From assembly GCA_020631735.1 (NCBI GenBank), contig CM036199.1:19013553-19077552 (forward strand): a DNA stretch of 64,000 bases, written 5' to 3'. The notes below the pieces were generated by a model. That model was given only the letters and a program-made list of their open reading frames with translations, had not been told where the DNA came from and searched no databases. Origin of the DNA: Saccharum officinarum (Eukaryota > Streptophyta > Magnoliopsida > Poales > Poaceae). Made by a program: the position numbers and the translations under genes. Shown piece by piece: positions 34,964-47,639 of this stretch; the stretch's first letter is position 1; each line of letters begins with the position of its first letter.

Positions 34964-37130
34964 TGTAAGGTCCTAGATGGCTAGAGGGAGGGTGAATAGA
35001 CTATAAAAAATCTACACAAGCCACTAAGCAAACTTGTTAGAATAACAAACGGCGTAAAGCGAGATTTGCTTAGCCTATGGTTGTGATGCAAGCCTCTTAT
35101 CCACAAGTCTAGTAGATTATGATCTCTAGTTTACACAAGGCCTAAGTTACTAATTTTACACTAGTGAGCAAGCTAACAACACTACTAGCAAAGCTACCAC
35201 TAGAGCTACACAAGAATAATCTAGTAAAAGTAAATGCAAGAGAGAGGATTGTGAATCTTATACCGACGGTGGAGAGAAGATGTTGCCAATCACCAAGATG
35301 ATATACAATCAATCAATATTAATAACAACACAATATGAAGACCAATCACCAGGAGATAAGTGACACAATATTTTTGTTCACTCGGTATTCACTTGTGCAC
35401 CGACAAGTTATGTCACCGGTTGTGTCGACCAACACTTAGATGGTTCCTCGGTATGACCCTCAAGTCACTTGCCCCTCAAGGCACGTCCCGCAAGGCACCG
35501 CAAGACACCACTCTCAAGTGAGGTAACTCAATGACACGCGCAATGTAATAGAGTTGCTTTTGGCACTCCGCCGAGAAAAGCACAAGAACCTCTTACAATC
35601 AACTGGAGGTGGCCAAGAATAATCACCTTCTCTTGCCAACGCCTCCAGCAATCTTCTAGCCGGCTAGGAGCGGTACTCTCCAAGAGTAACAAGAAATCCA
35701 CCGGCTAAACCACCCACAAGTGTCACTAGATGCCCTCAAGCTATGCAATGCACTTTGGGATCACTCAATCTCACTTTTGATTTGTAATCAAGCAAGAGAG
35801 ATGAGTAGGAGGAGATGCTCTAGCTCAAAGGATGCACAAGAGTGTTAAAAATCATGAGTTACCTCCCCAAGGGCCGGCCAACAGGTATTTATAAGCATCC
35901 CAAACGAATAGAGCCGTTGTACCCCTTCACTGGGTACTTTTCGGGACAACCGGACGCGCCGGTCGTAACTGACCGGACGCGCTCAACCGCGTCTGATTCT
36001 CCAACGGTCACTGCGCCAACGGTCAAACCAAACGACCGAACACACCGCTCAACTGACCGGACACGCCGATCGCACAGTACCGCGCGCCCGTGAAGCAATG
36101 ACCGGACACACTCCAGGCAATGATCGGACGCGACAGTGCCAGCATCCGGTTAGAGTCCAGTAAGCTCCCTCAACGACCGGACGCGTCGATCGCGTGTGAC
36201 CAAATGCGCCGCGGGTCTGATCGTCCTTGTAAACTGTAGTTCCCTCTGGGCAACTGACCGGACGCGCCAGTTGCAAACCGTAACACCCACTCGCCTGACT
36301 GCTGCGTTGAACTGACCGGACGCGTCTGGTCATACCATGACCGCGTCTGGTGCAGCGTCCGGTCACCTTTGTGACCTCCATTCACCTCCGTTTCTTTTCC
36401 GACTTCCGGCGTAGTGGAAAATAGGCTTTTCAACTCCTCGAAAATGCATGAATCCCGCGCTCGCAAGCTCGGCGAGAGGGAGAGAGAGACCCAAACCCTC
36501 TCTACCGCTCAAACTTCATCGCCTTCGTAAATGTGCCAACACCAACCAGTGATCACCACCTTATGCACGTGTGTTAGCATTTTCATAATCATTTTCAAAG
36601 GTTTTCCAGTTAGCTCACTAGGCCCTACATGCAATGCACTTCTTGAATTCACCTAGTGGCACCCGTGCGTCGAATAACCGATAAGACTTCACCTCTTAAT
36701 AGTTCGGTTATCGATCCTAAACCACTCACACCCTCTATGGTGTCTTGAGTGCAAAACAAAATGGCCCTATGGTTATACCTTTGTCTTGAGCCCATTTTAT
36801 TTTTCCAAAAGATATGATCCACTTCATATCATCACATGACCGTCTCGATCCATCGACCTTGACTTCACTTGACCGTTGCATCGGTCCGTCAGCGCCAAGT
36901 CTTGCTCAAGCTTCACCATCGCATGGTCCTTCGCTTTGAAGCCTCGACTTGTCCTTCACCTTCACAACCGGTCCATCGAGCTAAGCATCATCTCGGTCTT
37001 CATCATCTTGGTCACATGAGTCAATGTCATGTCTCATATTCAATGACCACCTTTATCTAAATCATCTACTTAGATACAAAGGTTAGTCCTAGGTTTCATC
37101 AATTAGCCAAAACCAAACTAGGGACTTTCA
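34964..37130 (-). repeat. Copia element 1, 5' LTR
   Basis: This LTR is uninterrupted, 2167 bp, and runs from TGTAAGGTCC to GGACTTTCA (plus strand). It keeps the empty insertion site for the gypsy solo LTR (36878-36882). A CCGGACGCG cluster lies at 35946-36367. Confidence 0.92.
35946..36367. repeat. CpG-rich CCGGACGCG cluster in copia 1 5' LTR
   Basis: It is the counterpart of 22166-22620, with similar spacing and more C-to-T or G-to-A decay (for example GGACACG and GATCGGACG variants). Confidence 0.75.
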
Positions 37131-37135
37131 ATGTG

Positions 37136-38155
37136 TCCATTACCTTTCAATTTGGAAACTATCTCACACGTGTTCATATTCTAACACCATATTCATAGAT
37201 AATTTCATATCTTTCTTCGGCTATGATAGACTTCAGTTACTAGTGACACCCTTTTTCTCTCATTCTTATTTTTTTCACAATTGCATGGCACCTCCATTTG
37301 TGTGTTATTGCGTGTTTGGTTAAAACTCTTGTATGTTCGTATTGTAACAAAATACTTATATAGGTAAATTTATCTTTATCCCTTGTTATAGACTTTGATG
37401 GCATATTTTTTCCCATCCTATACATATTTCCCCTACATCACACCACATTGTATATTTGACATAGTTTTAGTTAAACCCTTCACTTAAGCTATATATTTGC
37501 CTTGAAAATAGACATACCCATTGCTCCTGCATACATGTATATATGGTCTACATAATGACACACATCATATACATGTATTCCTTAAGTTAGTTTTTTCTAT
37601 ATATCAATTAATGAAGTGAGTAATAGAAGCATAGATAAAAGTGTTTTTAGATAATTTTATAGTGACACAAATGTAGCCAATTTAGATTCAGGATTGCATC
37701 ATATTGCTTTTTTAATAATATCATAGGTGAGAAATTTACATGTAACTTAGGGGTATTACTTGTTACGACTTGAGCTATTTTTCTATATTGACAATGACAA
37801 TTGAGTAATTTAGAAGCATATGTAGAGACATGCATAAGGTTAGAAACATGCAGATTTACATATATTAAACAAAAGTCTTAACTAAACACATGATCAAACA
37901 CATGTAGAGATGCGATGTAAAATAAAAGGAAAAAACTACGAAATGGGATTGGAAATCATAAAGAACCACGCAAAATATTGTGTTATGATATGAAATAGAG
38001 AAAAAGAAGAGCTTCGGGTTACATGTGAGCCCTTCATAAAGTCCTGACACAATTAGCATTACTAGCTTGGAATGTACAAGAACACAGGTTGTTGAGCTAG
38101 TAAATAATAGAACTGAGAGGTTGCCACAAGACTACACCTGATTTTTTTCCCTGTT
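37136..38155. other. AT-rich stretch, no gene
   Basis: No ORF with family motifs and no clear repeat is seen between the copia element and the next MITE. ORFs on the minus strand at 37647-38059 are short and compositionally random. Confidence 0.5.
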
Positions 38156-38705
38156 GGGGTGTTTAGTTCATTCCAAAAAAAATCATCCCGTCACATCGGA
38201 TCAGTGGCGGATCCAGGAAAATATAATATGTGGGGCTGAACATACAAGTGGCTGGCCCAAGTCATGACCAGAGCTCTTTCTTCAACCTCTAGACACATCT
38301 CACACATGCAACCTCTCCTTCTTGAGGCACAACAATGGTGAAAAATTTTAGGAGGGGCTTAGGGGGGCTTCATGGGCTTGCCGGCTGTAGGGGGGCTTGA
38401 GCCCTGGCAGCCCCTGGTAGATCCGCTACTGCATCAGATGTTTGGACACATGCATAAAATATTAAATGTAGACAAAAAAACTAATTACACAGATTGTGAT
38501 AAATTTGCGAGACGAATTTTTTAAGCCTAATTAATCCATGTTTCGACAATGTTATGCTACAGTAAACATATGCTAATGATAAATTAATTAGGCTTAATAA
38601 ATTTGTCTCGCGGTTTCCAGACGAGTTGTGTAATTAGTTTTTTTTATTAGTATCCAAACACCCCTTTCAACCCTAAAATTTTTCACCCCGACGACTTAAA
38701 CACCC
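38156..38705. mobile_element. MITE of the GGGTGTTTAG type, split by a second MITE
   Basis: GGGGTGTTTAGTTCATTCC at the left pairs with CGACTTAAACACCCG at the right. The core shares the CCCGTCACATCGGAT and TTAAGCCTAATTAATCCATG words seen in the Tourist-like family. A 230-bp element is inserted at 38202. Confidence 0.65.
38202..38431. mobile_element. hAT-type MITE nested in the MITE above
   Basis: CAGTGGCGGATCCAGG and TAGATCCGCTACTG form inverted ends. An 8-bp target duplication, CATCGGAT (38194-38201) and CATCAGAT (38432-38439), with one mismatch, supports the hAT superfamily. Confidence 0.8.
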
Positions 38706-38999
38706 GTTGTTCCTCGGCTTGGCGTTTGATATACGGGAAAGCTGTACGTCACTCGAGTAATTTTGACGCTCCCCTCACTCGATGTGGCGTCCGTCCGATC
38801 TGTGTTGTCAACGGCTCCCGCGCAGCAAGGGTCGCGGGCCACTGGGTGGTTGCGTCGAGCGGCCCTGTGCATGCGACTGCATGTGCATGCCGACCAGTGT
38901 GCTGCTCCACGCCTCCACTTCATGAGAGAGAAGGGTGTGGGGACCATCCGGTGGAGTGCATGCAGCGATGCATCAAAAGCTGCAGATGGTGCAGCGACT

Positions 39000-41321
39000 G
39001 CTGAATATATATGGCCATCGGGCCAGCCCGGCACGCCCCAGCCCGGGCACGGGCTAGGCATGGCCCGTAACTTCTCGGGCCGGCACGGCACATCGTGCCT
39101 GCTGGCCATGTCAGTACGGGTCTCGTGTTTGGTATTCGGCCCAAGTATGGGTCTGCAGGCTGATTTTCGAGTCATGCCAGCCTGACCAGCCCGGTGAAAA
39201 TATTAGGCCGGGTCAGCCCACAGCCCGTAATTATGTAAACACACCAGCAAATTCAGCTCTAACTTCGGTTTTTTAATTTGAAATCAAATTTCAAAGAAAA
39301 CAAAGGATAAGAGATCACAGATTCACAATCACAAGTTCACAACTAGATCGAATTCAAAGATAACAACTAGATCATTGACCAGTGACCAGTGACCAGTCAC
39401 AACTCACAAGTATGAAGTATCTTAACAGATTCTCAACTCACAATCACAAAATAACAATGCACAAATAAGACTTAAAAAGGTAATTGAGTTGTGTGCAATG
39501 TTGCATCATTAAAAACCTTTCTAGGTAAAACTCACCCTTGTGAGAAACCCTAAAAAGGAAAAAAAAGAGTGCAGCACAACCCTTATAATGATAAATTCAA
39601 AGTTCAGATAGTCACACAGATACAAATGTCACTCTCAGTTTCATCTCAACTCTCATCTCTCATCTCTCCTCTCAATCTCAAGTTCTCAACTCACCCTCAT
39701 CTCTCAACTCTTAGAATAGAGAACAATAAGTACCAGCAGAAGTAGATGCAGAAGCCACTGATGTACCAGCCGAAGGAGCTCCAGATGCACTCTGAATTTT
39801 TTCATCAAGATATTGATGCTCGAAGTAGCTTGCCAACTCTTGGTTGTCTGTTGAATGCTGCAGTCTTCGTTCTCCCAACTCCCAACCCTTGATGCAAGCA
39901 AGCATCTCCACATGTTCTGGCAATAAGCGTCGGCGCCGCTCTTCAAGTATCATTCCTGTCAAGCTGAAGCACGATTCTAAAGACACAGTAGACACTGGAA
40001 CAGACATTATATCTCTTGTCATTATAGATAAAACAGGAAAGGTTAGTTTGTGGTCACGCCAGCAGAGAAGCAAATCAAAGTCATCCTCATATGCAGTGAC
40101 ATTGTCATTGTCCAGGTAAGCTGTGAGCTCACAACCAACAGATGCAGCAGTTGAAGTTGGGGTAGGAGATGGACCAATAACACCAGAGGCTCCAGGGCCT
40201 CCAAATATTCTTCCCCAAGCTTGTTTTCTCTTACCAGTTTGGCTTGTAGGATGTGCAGCCCTTCTATTCTTAACTGCACCAAACTTGCTGTTATACTTGA
40301 CAAACAACTTATAAAGTTTAGTTTTAACAGAAGCATAATATGAACTGTAATCAACACCGAGGTTTTCTTTTAGAATTACCAGGACATTAAACAGAACTCT
40401 CATCTTAGCTCTTGGATCAAGAATAAAAGCAAATGAATACAGCAGAGGTATATTTTCCCAGTATTTAAGAAATTTTAGTTTCATAGGATACACAACAGCT
40501 ATCAGATTTTGATCCTTTTCACTTGCATGCAAATGAGTACAAATGTCAAGCAGATGATGCTTGGATAGTACACACCCGAAAGAACAACAGTTGATTCATA
40601 AAATACTTTCAGGAATTTCAATACCTTTGTAACTATATGCCAATGCCTTGGAGTTAACAATTCAGCCCCAAAATTAGCATTAATGAACACAGAAAAAACT
40701 TCCTTATATGGCAACAAGTGTTTGAGCATAAGGTATATACAATTCCATGTAACATCCATATCCAAACCAAACTTCCTAGGTCTTAAACCTTGAGCATTGC
40801 AGTACTTCTTAAACATGACAATTCTATGATTAGAATAATTCAAGAAGTTAATAGTAGTTCTAAAATTTTTTGTGTAAGGTTTGAACCTCTTTAAACCAGA
40901 TTTAACAATCAAATTTATAATATGACAAGCACAACGTTGATGAACAAGGTGATAAGTTCTTTTATTAGGATCAGAAGGTGTAGGGGCTGGATCAGAACCC
41001 AAGTATCCTGCAAACAAAGGTGTCAAAGTTTCTATTGCTTTTGCATTAGAAGAGGCATTATCTAGAGTAACAGAAAAGATCTTGTCAATCAAACCAAATT
41101 CCTCAATCACAGAACTAATTTTTTCAGCAATGTTCTGACCAGTATGCTTCACCTCAATCAATCTCAACTCAATTACATTTTTCTATAGCTCCTAGTCAGC
41201 ACTCACAAAATGAGCAACTACACTGATGTAGTCCTCCTTAGCATTACTAGACCAAATATCAGATGTCAAACCAACAGATAAAGCACCACACAAAATATGA
41301 TTCTTAAGCATATTACGACGT
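39000..41321 (-). mobile_element. hAT transposon, 3' part, cut by copia 2
   Basis: It comprises the transposase C-terminal two thirds (41321-39711), a non-coding 3' region and a cluster of GGGCC/CGGGC words near 39010-39240 typical of Ac-like subterminal repeats. The copia insertion at 41322 separates the N-terminal part, which should lie beyond the second copia LTR but is hidden by the assembly gap. The left terminus is not resolved. Confidence 0.75.
39711..41321 (-). pseudogene. hAT (Ac/Tam3-like) transposase, broken and partial
   Basis: The visible part begins in the RNase-H-like core with LTSDIW (first catalytic Asp), then VTLDNASSN (second Asp, in the 41167-40502 piece), and ends with the hAT dimerisation domain FPVLSIMTRDIMSVPVSTV, LESCFS and RRLLPEHVEMLACIKGW (40532-39711). 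Two TAG codons (41192-41194 and 41183-41185) replace what are Trp and Gln positions in the family, and a frameshift joins the two long pieces near 40510. The BED zinc finger at the N terminus is absent. The protein would cut and paste its own element; this copy is dead. Confidence 0.85.
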
Positions 41322-43243
41322 TGAAAGGTCTTGATGGCTAGAGGGGGGGTGAATAGCCTATTAAAAATTTTCTACAAGGACAATCTAAACAAGTTTATCA
41401 ATAAAACAAATAGCGAGATGCGAGTTTTGCTTAGCCTACGGGGTGTTTGCAAGCCACCTAACCAATTCACAAATCTAGTAATTGCACTCAACCGCACAAG
41501 TCAAACCGAGAAGGAGACTACAACTAGCAAGCTACACAAAGAAGCTACTCTAGCAAAGCTAACTAGCTAGCAAAGATAACTAAGAAAGTAATGTGGAGTT
41601 GAGTTAGGAGGGTATCACCGAGGGGCGAAGTATTGAGCCAACCAATATGATCAACAATGAATACCAAGATAACCGAACACCGGGATCAATCAATCACAAT
41701 ATGAAAGTGATGACACGAAGATTTATCCCGAGGTTCACGTGCTTGCCGGCACGCTAGTCCCCGTTGTGTCCCTCTTCACCACGTGGTTCGGTGGCTAATC
41801 GGTCACACACCGAGCCTCTCAAAAGGCGCCACAAGAACCTACCAAATGGAAAAAGGTTGCAATGACACGAGCAATATACTAATGTTGCCTTTGGCGCTTC
41901 GCCGAGGTAGGCACAAACCCCTCACAATCACCGGAGGTGGCCAAGAACAAACACCAACTCTTGCCAACGCCTCCAAGCTGCTCCAAGCCGTCTAGGTGGC
42001 GACAACCACCAAGAGAAACAAGAATCCCGCAGCAAATCAACCACCAAGTGCCAACTAGATGCAATCTCACAATACAAATGCACTTGGATCACTCAATCTC
42101 ACTTCGAATATGCAAAGAAGCAAGAGAGATGAGTGGGAGGGGAGTTGCTTAGCTCAAAGTGCTCACAAGTATGTCAAAATAATCGAGAGAGAGAGAGCCT
42201 TGAGCCGGCCAACGAGTATTTATAGACGTACCCCTTCGAATATAGCCGTTAGAAACTTGAAACAGCCGAAGTCGCGTTGACCGGACGCGCTGGTCCAACT
42301 GACCGGACGCGCCGGTCGCGCAACGGCTAGTTTCGCGAAGCACCGACCGGACGCGCCGGTCGCAACGACCGGACGCGCCGGTCACGACCGGACGCACCGG
42401 TCCCGTAACTGACCGGACGCGCTGGTCAACCCTGAGCCGCGCACAACGAACCAGCGACCGGACGCGCTGAAGAACTGACCGGACGCCACAGTGCCCGCGT
42501 CCGGTTGGAGTCCAGTAAGCTCCCTGGATGACCGGACGCGTCCGGTCGCCTGTGATCGGACGCGCCTCGCGTCCGACCAAACAACTGAAAAACACGTAGA
42601 TACTGGACACTGACCGGACGCGTCCGGTCAAACAGTGACCGCGTCCGGTCCAGCGTCCGGTCACCACTGTGACCCCCGTTTGCCTCCGTTTCTTTTTCTG
42701 ACTTTCGGCGTAGTGGAAAATAGGCATTTCATTTCCCCAAAATTGCCTGAATCCCGCGCTCGCACGCTCGACGGGAGGGAGAGATGACCCCAAACCCTCT
42801 CTACCGCTTAAACTCCAACGCCATCGCAAATGTGCTAACACCACCAAGTGATCACGTCATGTGTGAGTGTGTTAGCATTTTCACAATCATTTTTCGAGGC
42901 GATATTAGTTCTATCCAAATACATATGATCATGAAATGCACATCTAGAGGCACTTAGGAGTTCAATAGCCGCGTCATTCCCCTCTTTATAGTACGGCTAT
43001 CTATCCTATAATGTAACCACACCCACTAGGTGTCTTGGTTACTAAAACACAACCCTTAAGCATATACCTTTGCCTTGATCACGTAGGGTTGCGTCCAAAT
43101 CCAAGTGTGGCCATCATGATCACCATGTCCATCTTGCCACCAACCTTGGAGTGTACTAATCCTCATATGCTACATACAACTTAGGCATGGGATTAGTACT
43201 TAGGCATTGTCACTAATTACCAACACCAAACATAGGACTTTCA
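41322..43243 (-). repeat. Copia element 2, 3' LTR
   Basis: It is 1922 bp, from TGAAAGGTCT to AGGACTTTCA, flanked on the inner side by the polypurine tract. It carries a CCGGACGCG cluster at 42277-42665. Confidence 0.9.
42277..42665. repeat. CpG-rich palindrome cluster in copia 2 LTR
   Basis: About a dozen GACCGGACGCG units lie in 390 bp, well preserved. The perfect 18-bp palindrome GACCGGACGCGTCCGGTC occurs at 42530-42547 and 42612-42629, and GACCGGACGCGCCGGTC forms recur. Confidence 0.8.
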
Positions 43244-43259
43244 ATCTCCCCCTTGTTGG
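43244..43259 (-). other. Copia 2 polypurine tract
   Basis: CCAACAAGGGGGAGAT on the element strand precedes the 3' LTR directly. Confidence 0.85.
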
Positions 43260-44409
43260 TAATTGGTGACAACCCTTTCACAAAGATGTTATAATAAAAT
43301 TTTGATTGAACCCATGTCACATTGTCCAAGTATATTACCATGTGTAAGAATTATGGACATGTGATCATGAATTCAAATTGATAGCAATGGCTCCCCCTAC
43401 ATGTATGCTATATGTTTGGATTTTGGAAGCATACATGTTAGATAGGAAAGATTAGGAGCATTGTCTACCAATAGGTGCTAAGTGTTTTAGATTATAGACC
43501 TTTGAAGCGTGATACCATCGGAGTAGCGATAAACACCATCTTAGCACCTTGTGTAGTTAGATTCCACTTGGAAAAGCACAAACATAACTAGAAACCTCGT
43601 GAGATCAACATTATAAGCAAGGCTCTAGTACCACTTTGAAAAACATGAAGCAAGAAAAATCTAGCTACTTCCTATTCATACTAGTACCTCAATGCATCAT
43701 TCAAATTATACTAGCAAGACACCACACAAGCAAAGTATCAGAGAAAACGAAATGCATAACTATGCATCATACATATGAAGTGCACATGGAAATACAACAT
43801 TCATGCTTAAGAGCTTGCTCCCCCTACTTGTGTGCTCAAAATTTTAGTTGATCCCCTTCTTTTATCAATTCTCCCCCTTTAGGATCTATCTTTGTGAACA
43901 ACATTTTCTCCCCCACAACATTTTCTTCCTCTTTGAGTTCTATCTTTGTGAACAATATTTTCTCCCCCTTTGGCACCAATTGACCACAAGGAGCAAACTT
44001 TAGATAGATTATCATGTTGAAATATGGGGTGAGGATCAAGTTTGTGATTCAACCTAGATTGCTTGCATAAATAAAATGCTTCGGTTTGATCCAAGGGCAA
44101 GCTTCTTCACACCTCACTAGAAGGGTTATCATGCACCATGTTGAAGCAAGTATTTAGACAAGTTTTCTAGATTAAACACTTAGGATCACAAGCTACTTAA
44201 ACAAGTTATATGCTACCACTAGATCATACAAGTCATGGAAACAATAGTGGTACCATATAAATTTCAAATTCATTTGATTTTCATGAATGAGCCTAGAACA
44301 TATAAATTATGACTAGATGCACTAAACAAGTCCTTAGCATAGAATGTATGACATGTCAACCAATTGTACCTTAGGGCTCGAAGGAGAGGCATGTCATATA
44401 TGGGGTGCA
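43260..44409 (-). other. Copia 2 region between RNase H and polypurine tract
   Basis: No open frame of note is seen. A short tandem repeat of TTTCTCCCCC... and ATCTTTGTGAAC words lies at 43880-43970. There is no envelope-like ORF. Confidence 0.55.
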
Positions 44410-46181
44410 TCAACTCATGTTGGAGAAGTCAAGTATGTTCAACTCATTTTTTAGCTTGTGAAATCTCTTCTCATCAAGTGGCTTGGTGAATAGATCGGCT
44501 AATTGATCTTCGGTGCCCACACTCTCAATAGCAATGTCACCCTTTTGTTGATGATCTCTAATAAAGTGATGGCGAACATCAATATGCTTTGTTCTTTGAT
44601 GTTGAACCGGATTGTTGGTTAGCTTCACGGCACTTTCATTGTCACATAGCAATGGCACATTCTTGAAATTGATTCCAAAATCTTTCAATGTTGCCTTTAT
44701 CCACAAGATTTGTGCACAACAACTACCCGCGGCGATGTATTCGGCTTCGGCGGTAGATAGTGCAATACTATTTTGCTTCTTGGATGACCATGAGACAAGT
44801 GATCTTCCCAACAATTGACATGTCCTGGAAGTGCTCTTTCTCTCCACTTTATCACCGGCATAGTCGGAATCCGAATATCCAACTAGCTCAAAGCTTGCAC
44901 CTTTGGGATACCATAATCCAACATCTTGTGTATGCTTTAAGTACCTCAATATTCTCTTTGTTGCCTTCAAATGACTTTCTCTTGGTGAGGCTTGAAATCT
45001 TGCACACATGCATACACTAAACATCACATCGGGCCTTGATGCCGTCACATAGAGTAGGCTACCAATCATTGATCTATATAGCTTTTGATCCACCATGTTG
45101 TCACTCTTGTCACTATCCAAGCTTCCACTAGTGCCCATTGGAGTTGTAATACTCTTTGCATCTTCCATGCCAAACTTCTTGAGCATATCTTTGATGTACT
45201 TAGTTTGGCTCACAAATGTACCTTCTTTCATTTGTTTGATTTGAAGTCCAAGAAAGAAACTAAGTTCACCAATCATTGACATTTCAAATTCCTTTGCCAT
45301 CATTTTCCAAACTCATCACAATAATCTTGATTGGTTGAACCGAATATGATATCATCAACATATATTTGCAATACAAATAAGTCTTTCCCAATCTTCTTGG
45401 TGAATAGTGTTGTATCAACTTTGCCCATGACAAATCCTTTGGATAGCAAGAAGTCCCTCAATCTTTCATACCATGCTCTAGGTGCTTGCTTCAATCCATA
45501 TAAAGCTTTTCTCAACTTGTATACATGATTGGGTTTCTTGTCATCTTCAAAACCGGGAGGTTGCTCCACATACACTTCCTCTTGAATGTACCCATTGAGA
45601 AATGCACTCTTCACATCCATTTGATATAGCTTGATATTGTGAGCACAAGCATAGGCAAGTAAGATCCTAATTGCTTTCAATCTTGCAACCGGGGCATAAG
45701 TTTCACCAAAGTCAAGACCCTCTATTTGTGTGTAACCTTGAGCCACTAGTCTTGCTTTGTTCCTTACTACTATCCCATCTTGATCTTGCTTGTTGCGAAA
45801 GACCCATCTTGTTCCAATGACATTGTGATCCTTAGGCCTCTCAACTAGTTCCCATACTTCATTTCTCTTGAAGTTGTTGAGCTCTTCATGCATTGCATTT
45901 ACCCAATCCGGATCTCTCAATGCTTTATCAATGTCCTTGGGTTCTTCCATTGACACAAAAGAAGAGTGACCACAAAATGATGTCAATCTTGATCTAGTTT
46001 GAACTCCTCTTTGTATGTCACCAATGATGGAATCCAATGGATGGTCTCTTGCAATGTTAGTTGGTTGAAGCACTTGGACTTGATTGCTTGGATGTTGATG
46101 TTGATCATGAGTTGGAGATGATGAACTAGCCACTTGTTGATCTTGTTGCACTTGAGATGATGTACTAGCTTGATTTTGCAT
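44410..46181 (-). pseudogene. Copia 2 reverse transcriptase and RNase H, one frameshift
   Basis: The reverse transcriptase piece (46181-45300) has [35 protein letters not shown] and the active site [10 protein letters not shown] one-base shift near 45303 leads to the second piece (45303-44410), which carries the thumb, the RNase H motifs SDSDYAG and STAEAEYIA, and the C-terminal TKHIDVRHHF. All catalytic residues I can check are present. A single indel separates the two open pieces. Confidence 0.9.
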
Positions 46182-46189
46182 AGAGAACC

Positions 46190-47560
46190 ACTAGCTTGTG
46201 TAATTGGACTTTGGAGCACTTGATCTTTGTTGTCATCTACATTAATAACTTGCTTTGGTCTAATATCACCAATATCCATTTCTTTCATAGCATTACTCAA
46301 TTAAGTTCCTCTCACATCATCCAAGTTATCTTCTTCATCTTGAGAGCCATTTGTTTCATCAAACTCAACATCATGCACTTCTTCAAGTAAACCACTAGCC
46401 AAATTCCAAACTCTATAAGCTTTGCTAGTAGTTGAGTAACCAAGTAGAAATCCTTCATCACATTTCTTCTCAAACTTGCTCAATCTAGTGCCTTCTTCAA
46501 GATGTAGCATTTGCAACCAAATACCCGAAAGTATGCAATGTTAGGCTTTCTTCCATTTAAGATCTCATATGGTGTCTTCTCTAGAATTTTATGGCAATAG
46601 AGGCGGTTGCTATAGAAGCAAGCCGTGTTGATTGCTTCGGCCCAAAATGAATGACTCACATTATACTCATTCAACATTGATCTTGCCATGTCAATTAAGG
46701 TTCTATTTTTCCTCTCAACTAGGCCATTTGATTGAGGTGTATACTTGGCCGAGAATTGATGTTTGATTCCAAGCTCTTCACATAGCTCATCAACTCTTGT
46801 GTTTCTAAACTCACTTCCATTGTCACTTCTCACTTTCTTGATTGTGGTTTCAAACTCATTTTGCACTCTCTTGATGAACTTCTTGAATATGTCAAATACA
46901 TCACTTTTGTCCCCAAGAAAGAATACCCATGTGTATCTAGTGAAATCATCCACAATCACAAAGCCATACTTGTTGCCACCAATGCTTGTGTATGTAGTTG
47001 GCCCAAATAGATCCATGTGCAACAACTCAAATGCCTTGGAAGTACTCATAATGCTTTTCAATGGATGAGTGTTGCCTACTTGCTTTCCGGCTTGACATGC
47101 ACTACATAGCTTATCTTTCTCAAATGTGACATCCTTCAAGCCTCTAACTAAGTCATGCTTCACTAACTTGTTCAATTGCTTCATGCCAACATGACCAAGT
47201 CTTCTATGCCATAACCAACCCATACTTGATTTGGTGAGCAAACATGTTGAAAGTTGAGTGTCACTAGCATTAAAATCAACCAAGTATAGATTCTCATATC
47301 TAAAACCTTTCAAGATCAAGTTAGAGCCATCAACACTAACTATCTCCACATCATCAACACCAAATATGCACTTGAAACCAAGATCACACAATTGAGCAAC
47401 CGAGAGAAGATTGAAGTTCAACTTTTCGACTAAGAGCACATTGGAAATGCTATGATCATTTGAGATTGCAATCCTTCAAGAGCCTTTACATCACCCTTGC
47501 TATTGTCACCAAATGTGATGCTATCAATGCCACTATCATTTAATTTGAGAGAGTTGAACA
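46190..47560 (-). pseudogene. Copia 2 integrase, nearly open
   Basis: A 319-codon open frame (47439-46480) carries WHRRLGHV, the His/Cys zinc site ending CSACQAG, the catalytic core with MDLFGPTTY, SDNGSEF and the Glu in LVERKNRT, and FRVFGCKCYILKK. It then shifts frame near 46490 into the 46516-46301 piece. A stop near 46300 and further small breaks precede reverse transcriptase. Confidence 0.88.
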
Positions 47561-47639
47561 TTCTTGAATCACCGGTCATATGTTGAGAGCACCCACTATC
47601 AAGCACCCATGCCTTCCTCCGGCCTTGTAATTAACCTAC

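Larger units (their letters stand above)
21187..37130 (-). mobile_element. Ty1/copia element 1 (SIRE/Maximus-like), complete, with nested solo LTR
   Basis: Both LTRs are present (3' LTR at 21187-28529, 5' LTR at 34964-37130 on the element strand). The element has an exact 5-bp target duplication ATGTG (21182-21186 and 37131-37135). Inside, on the minus strand, are primer site, gag, integrase, reverse transcriptase, RNase H and polypurine tract. Without the nested gypsy LTR and its duplicated target it is about 10.8 kb. Gag and pol carry several stops and frameshifts, so it is non-autonomous now. The long Lys- and Glu-rich gag with two zinc knuckles fits the SIRE/Maximus lineage. No envelope-like ORF is seen in the 1.1 kb after RNase H. 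Confidence 0.93.

Noticed and set aside
38696..39185. ORFs on both strands near the hAT 3' region
   Set aside because: They overlap each other and are explained by GC-rich subterminal repeats.
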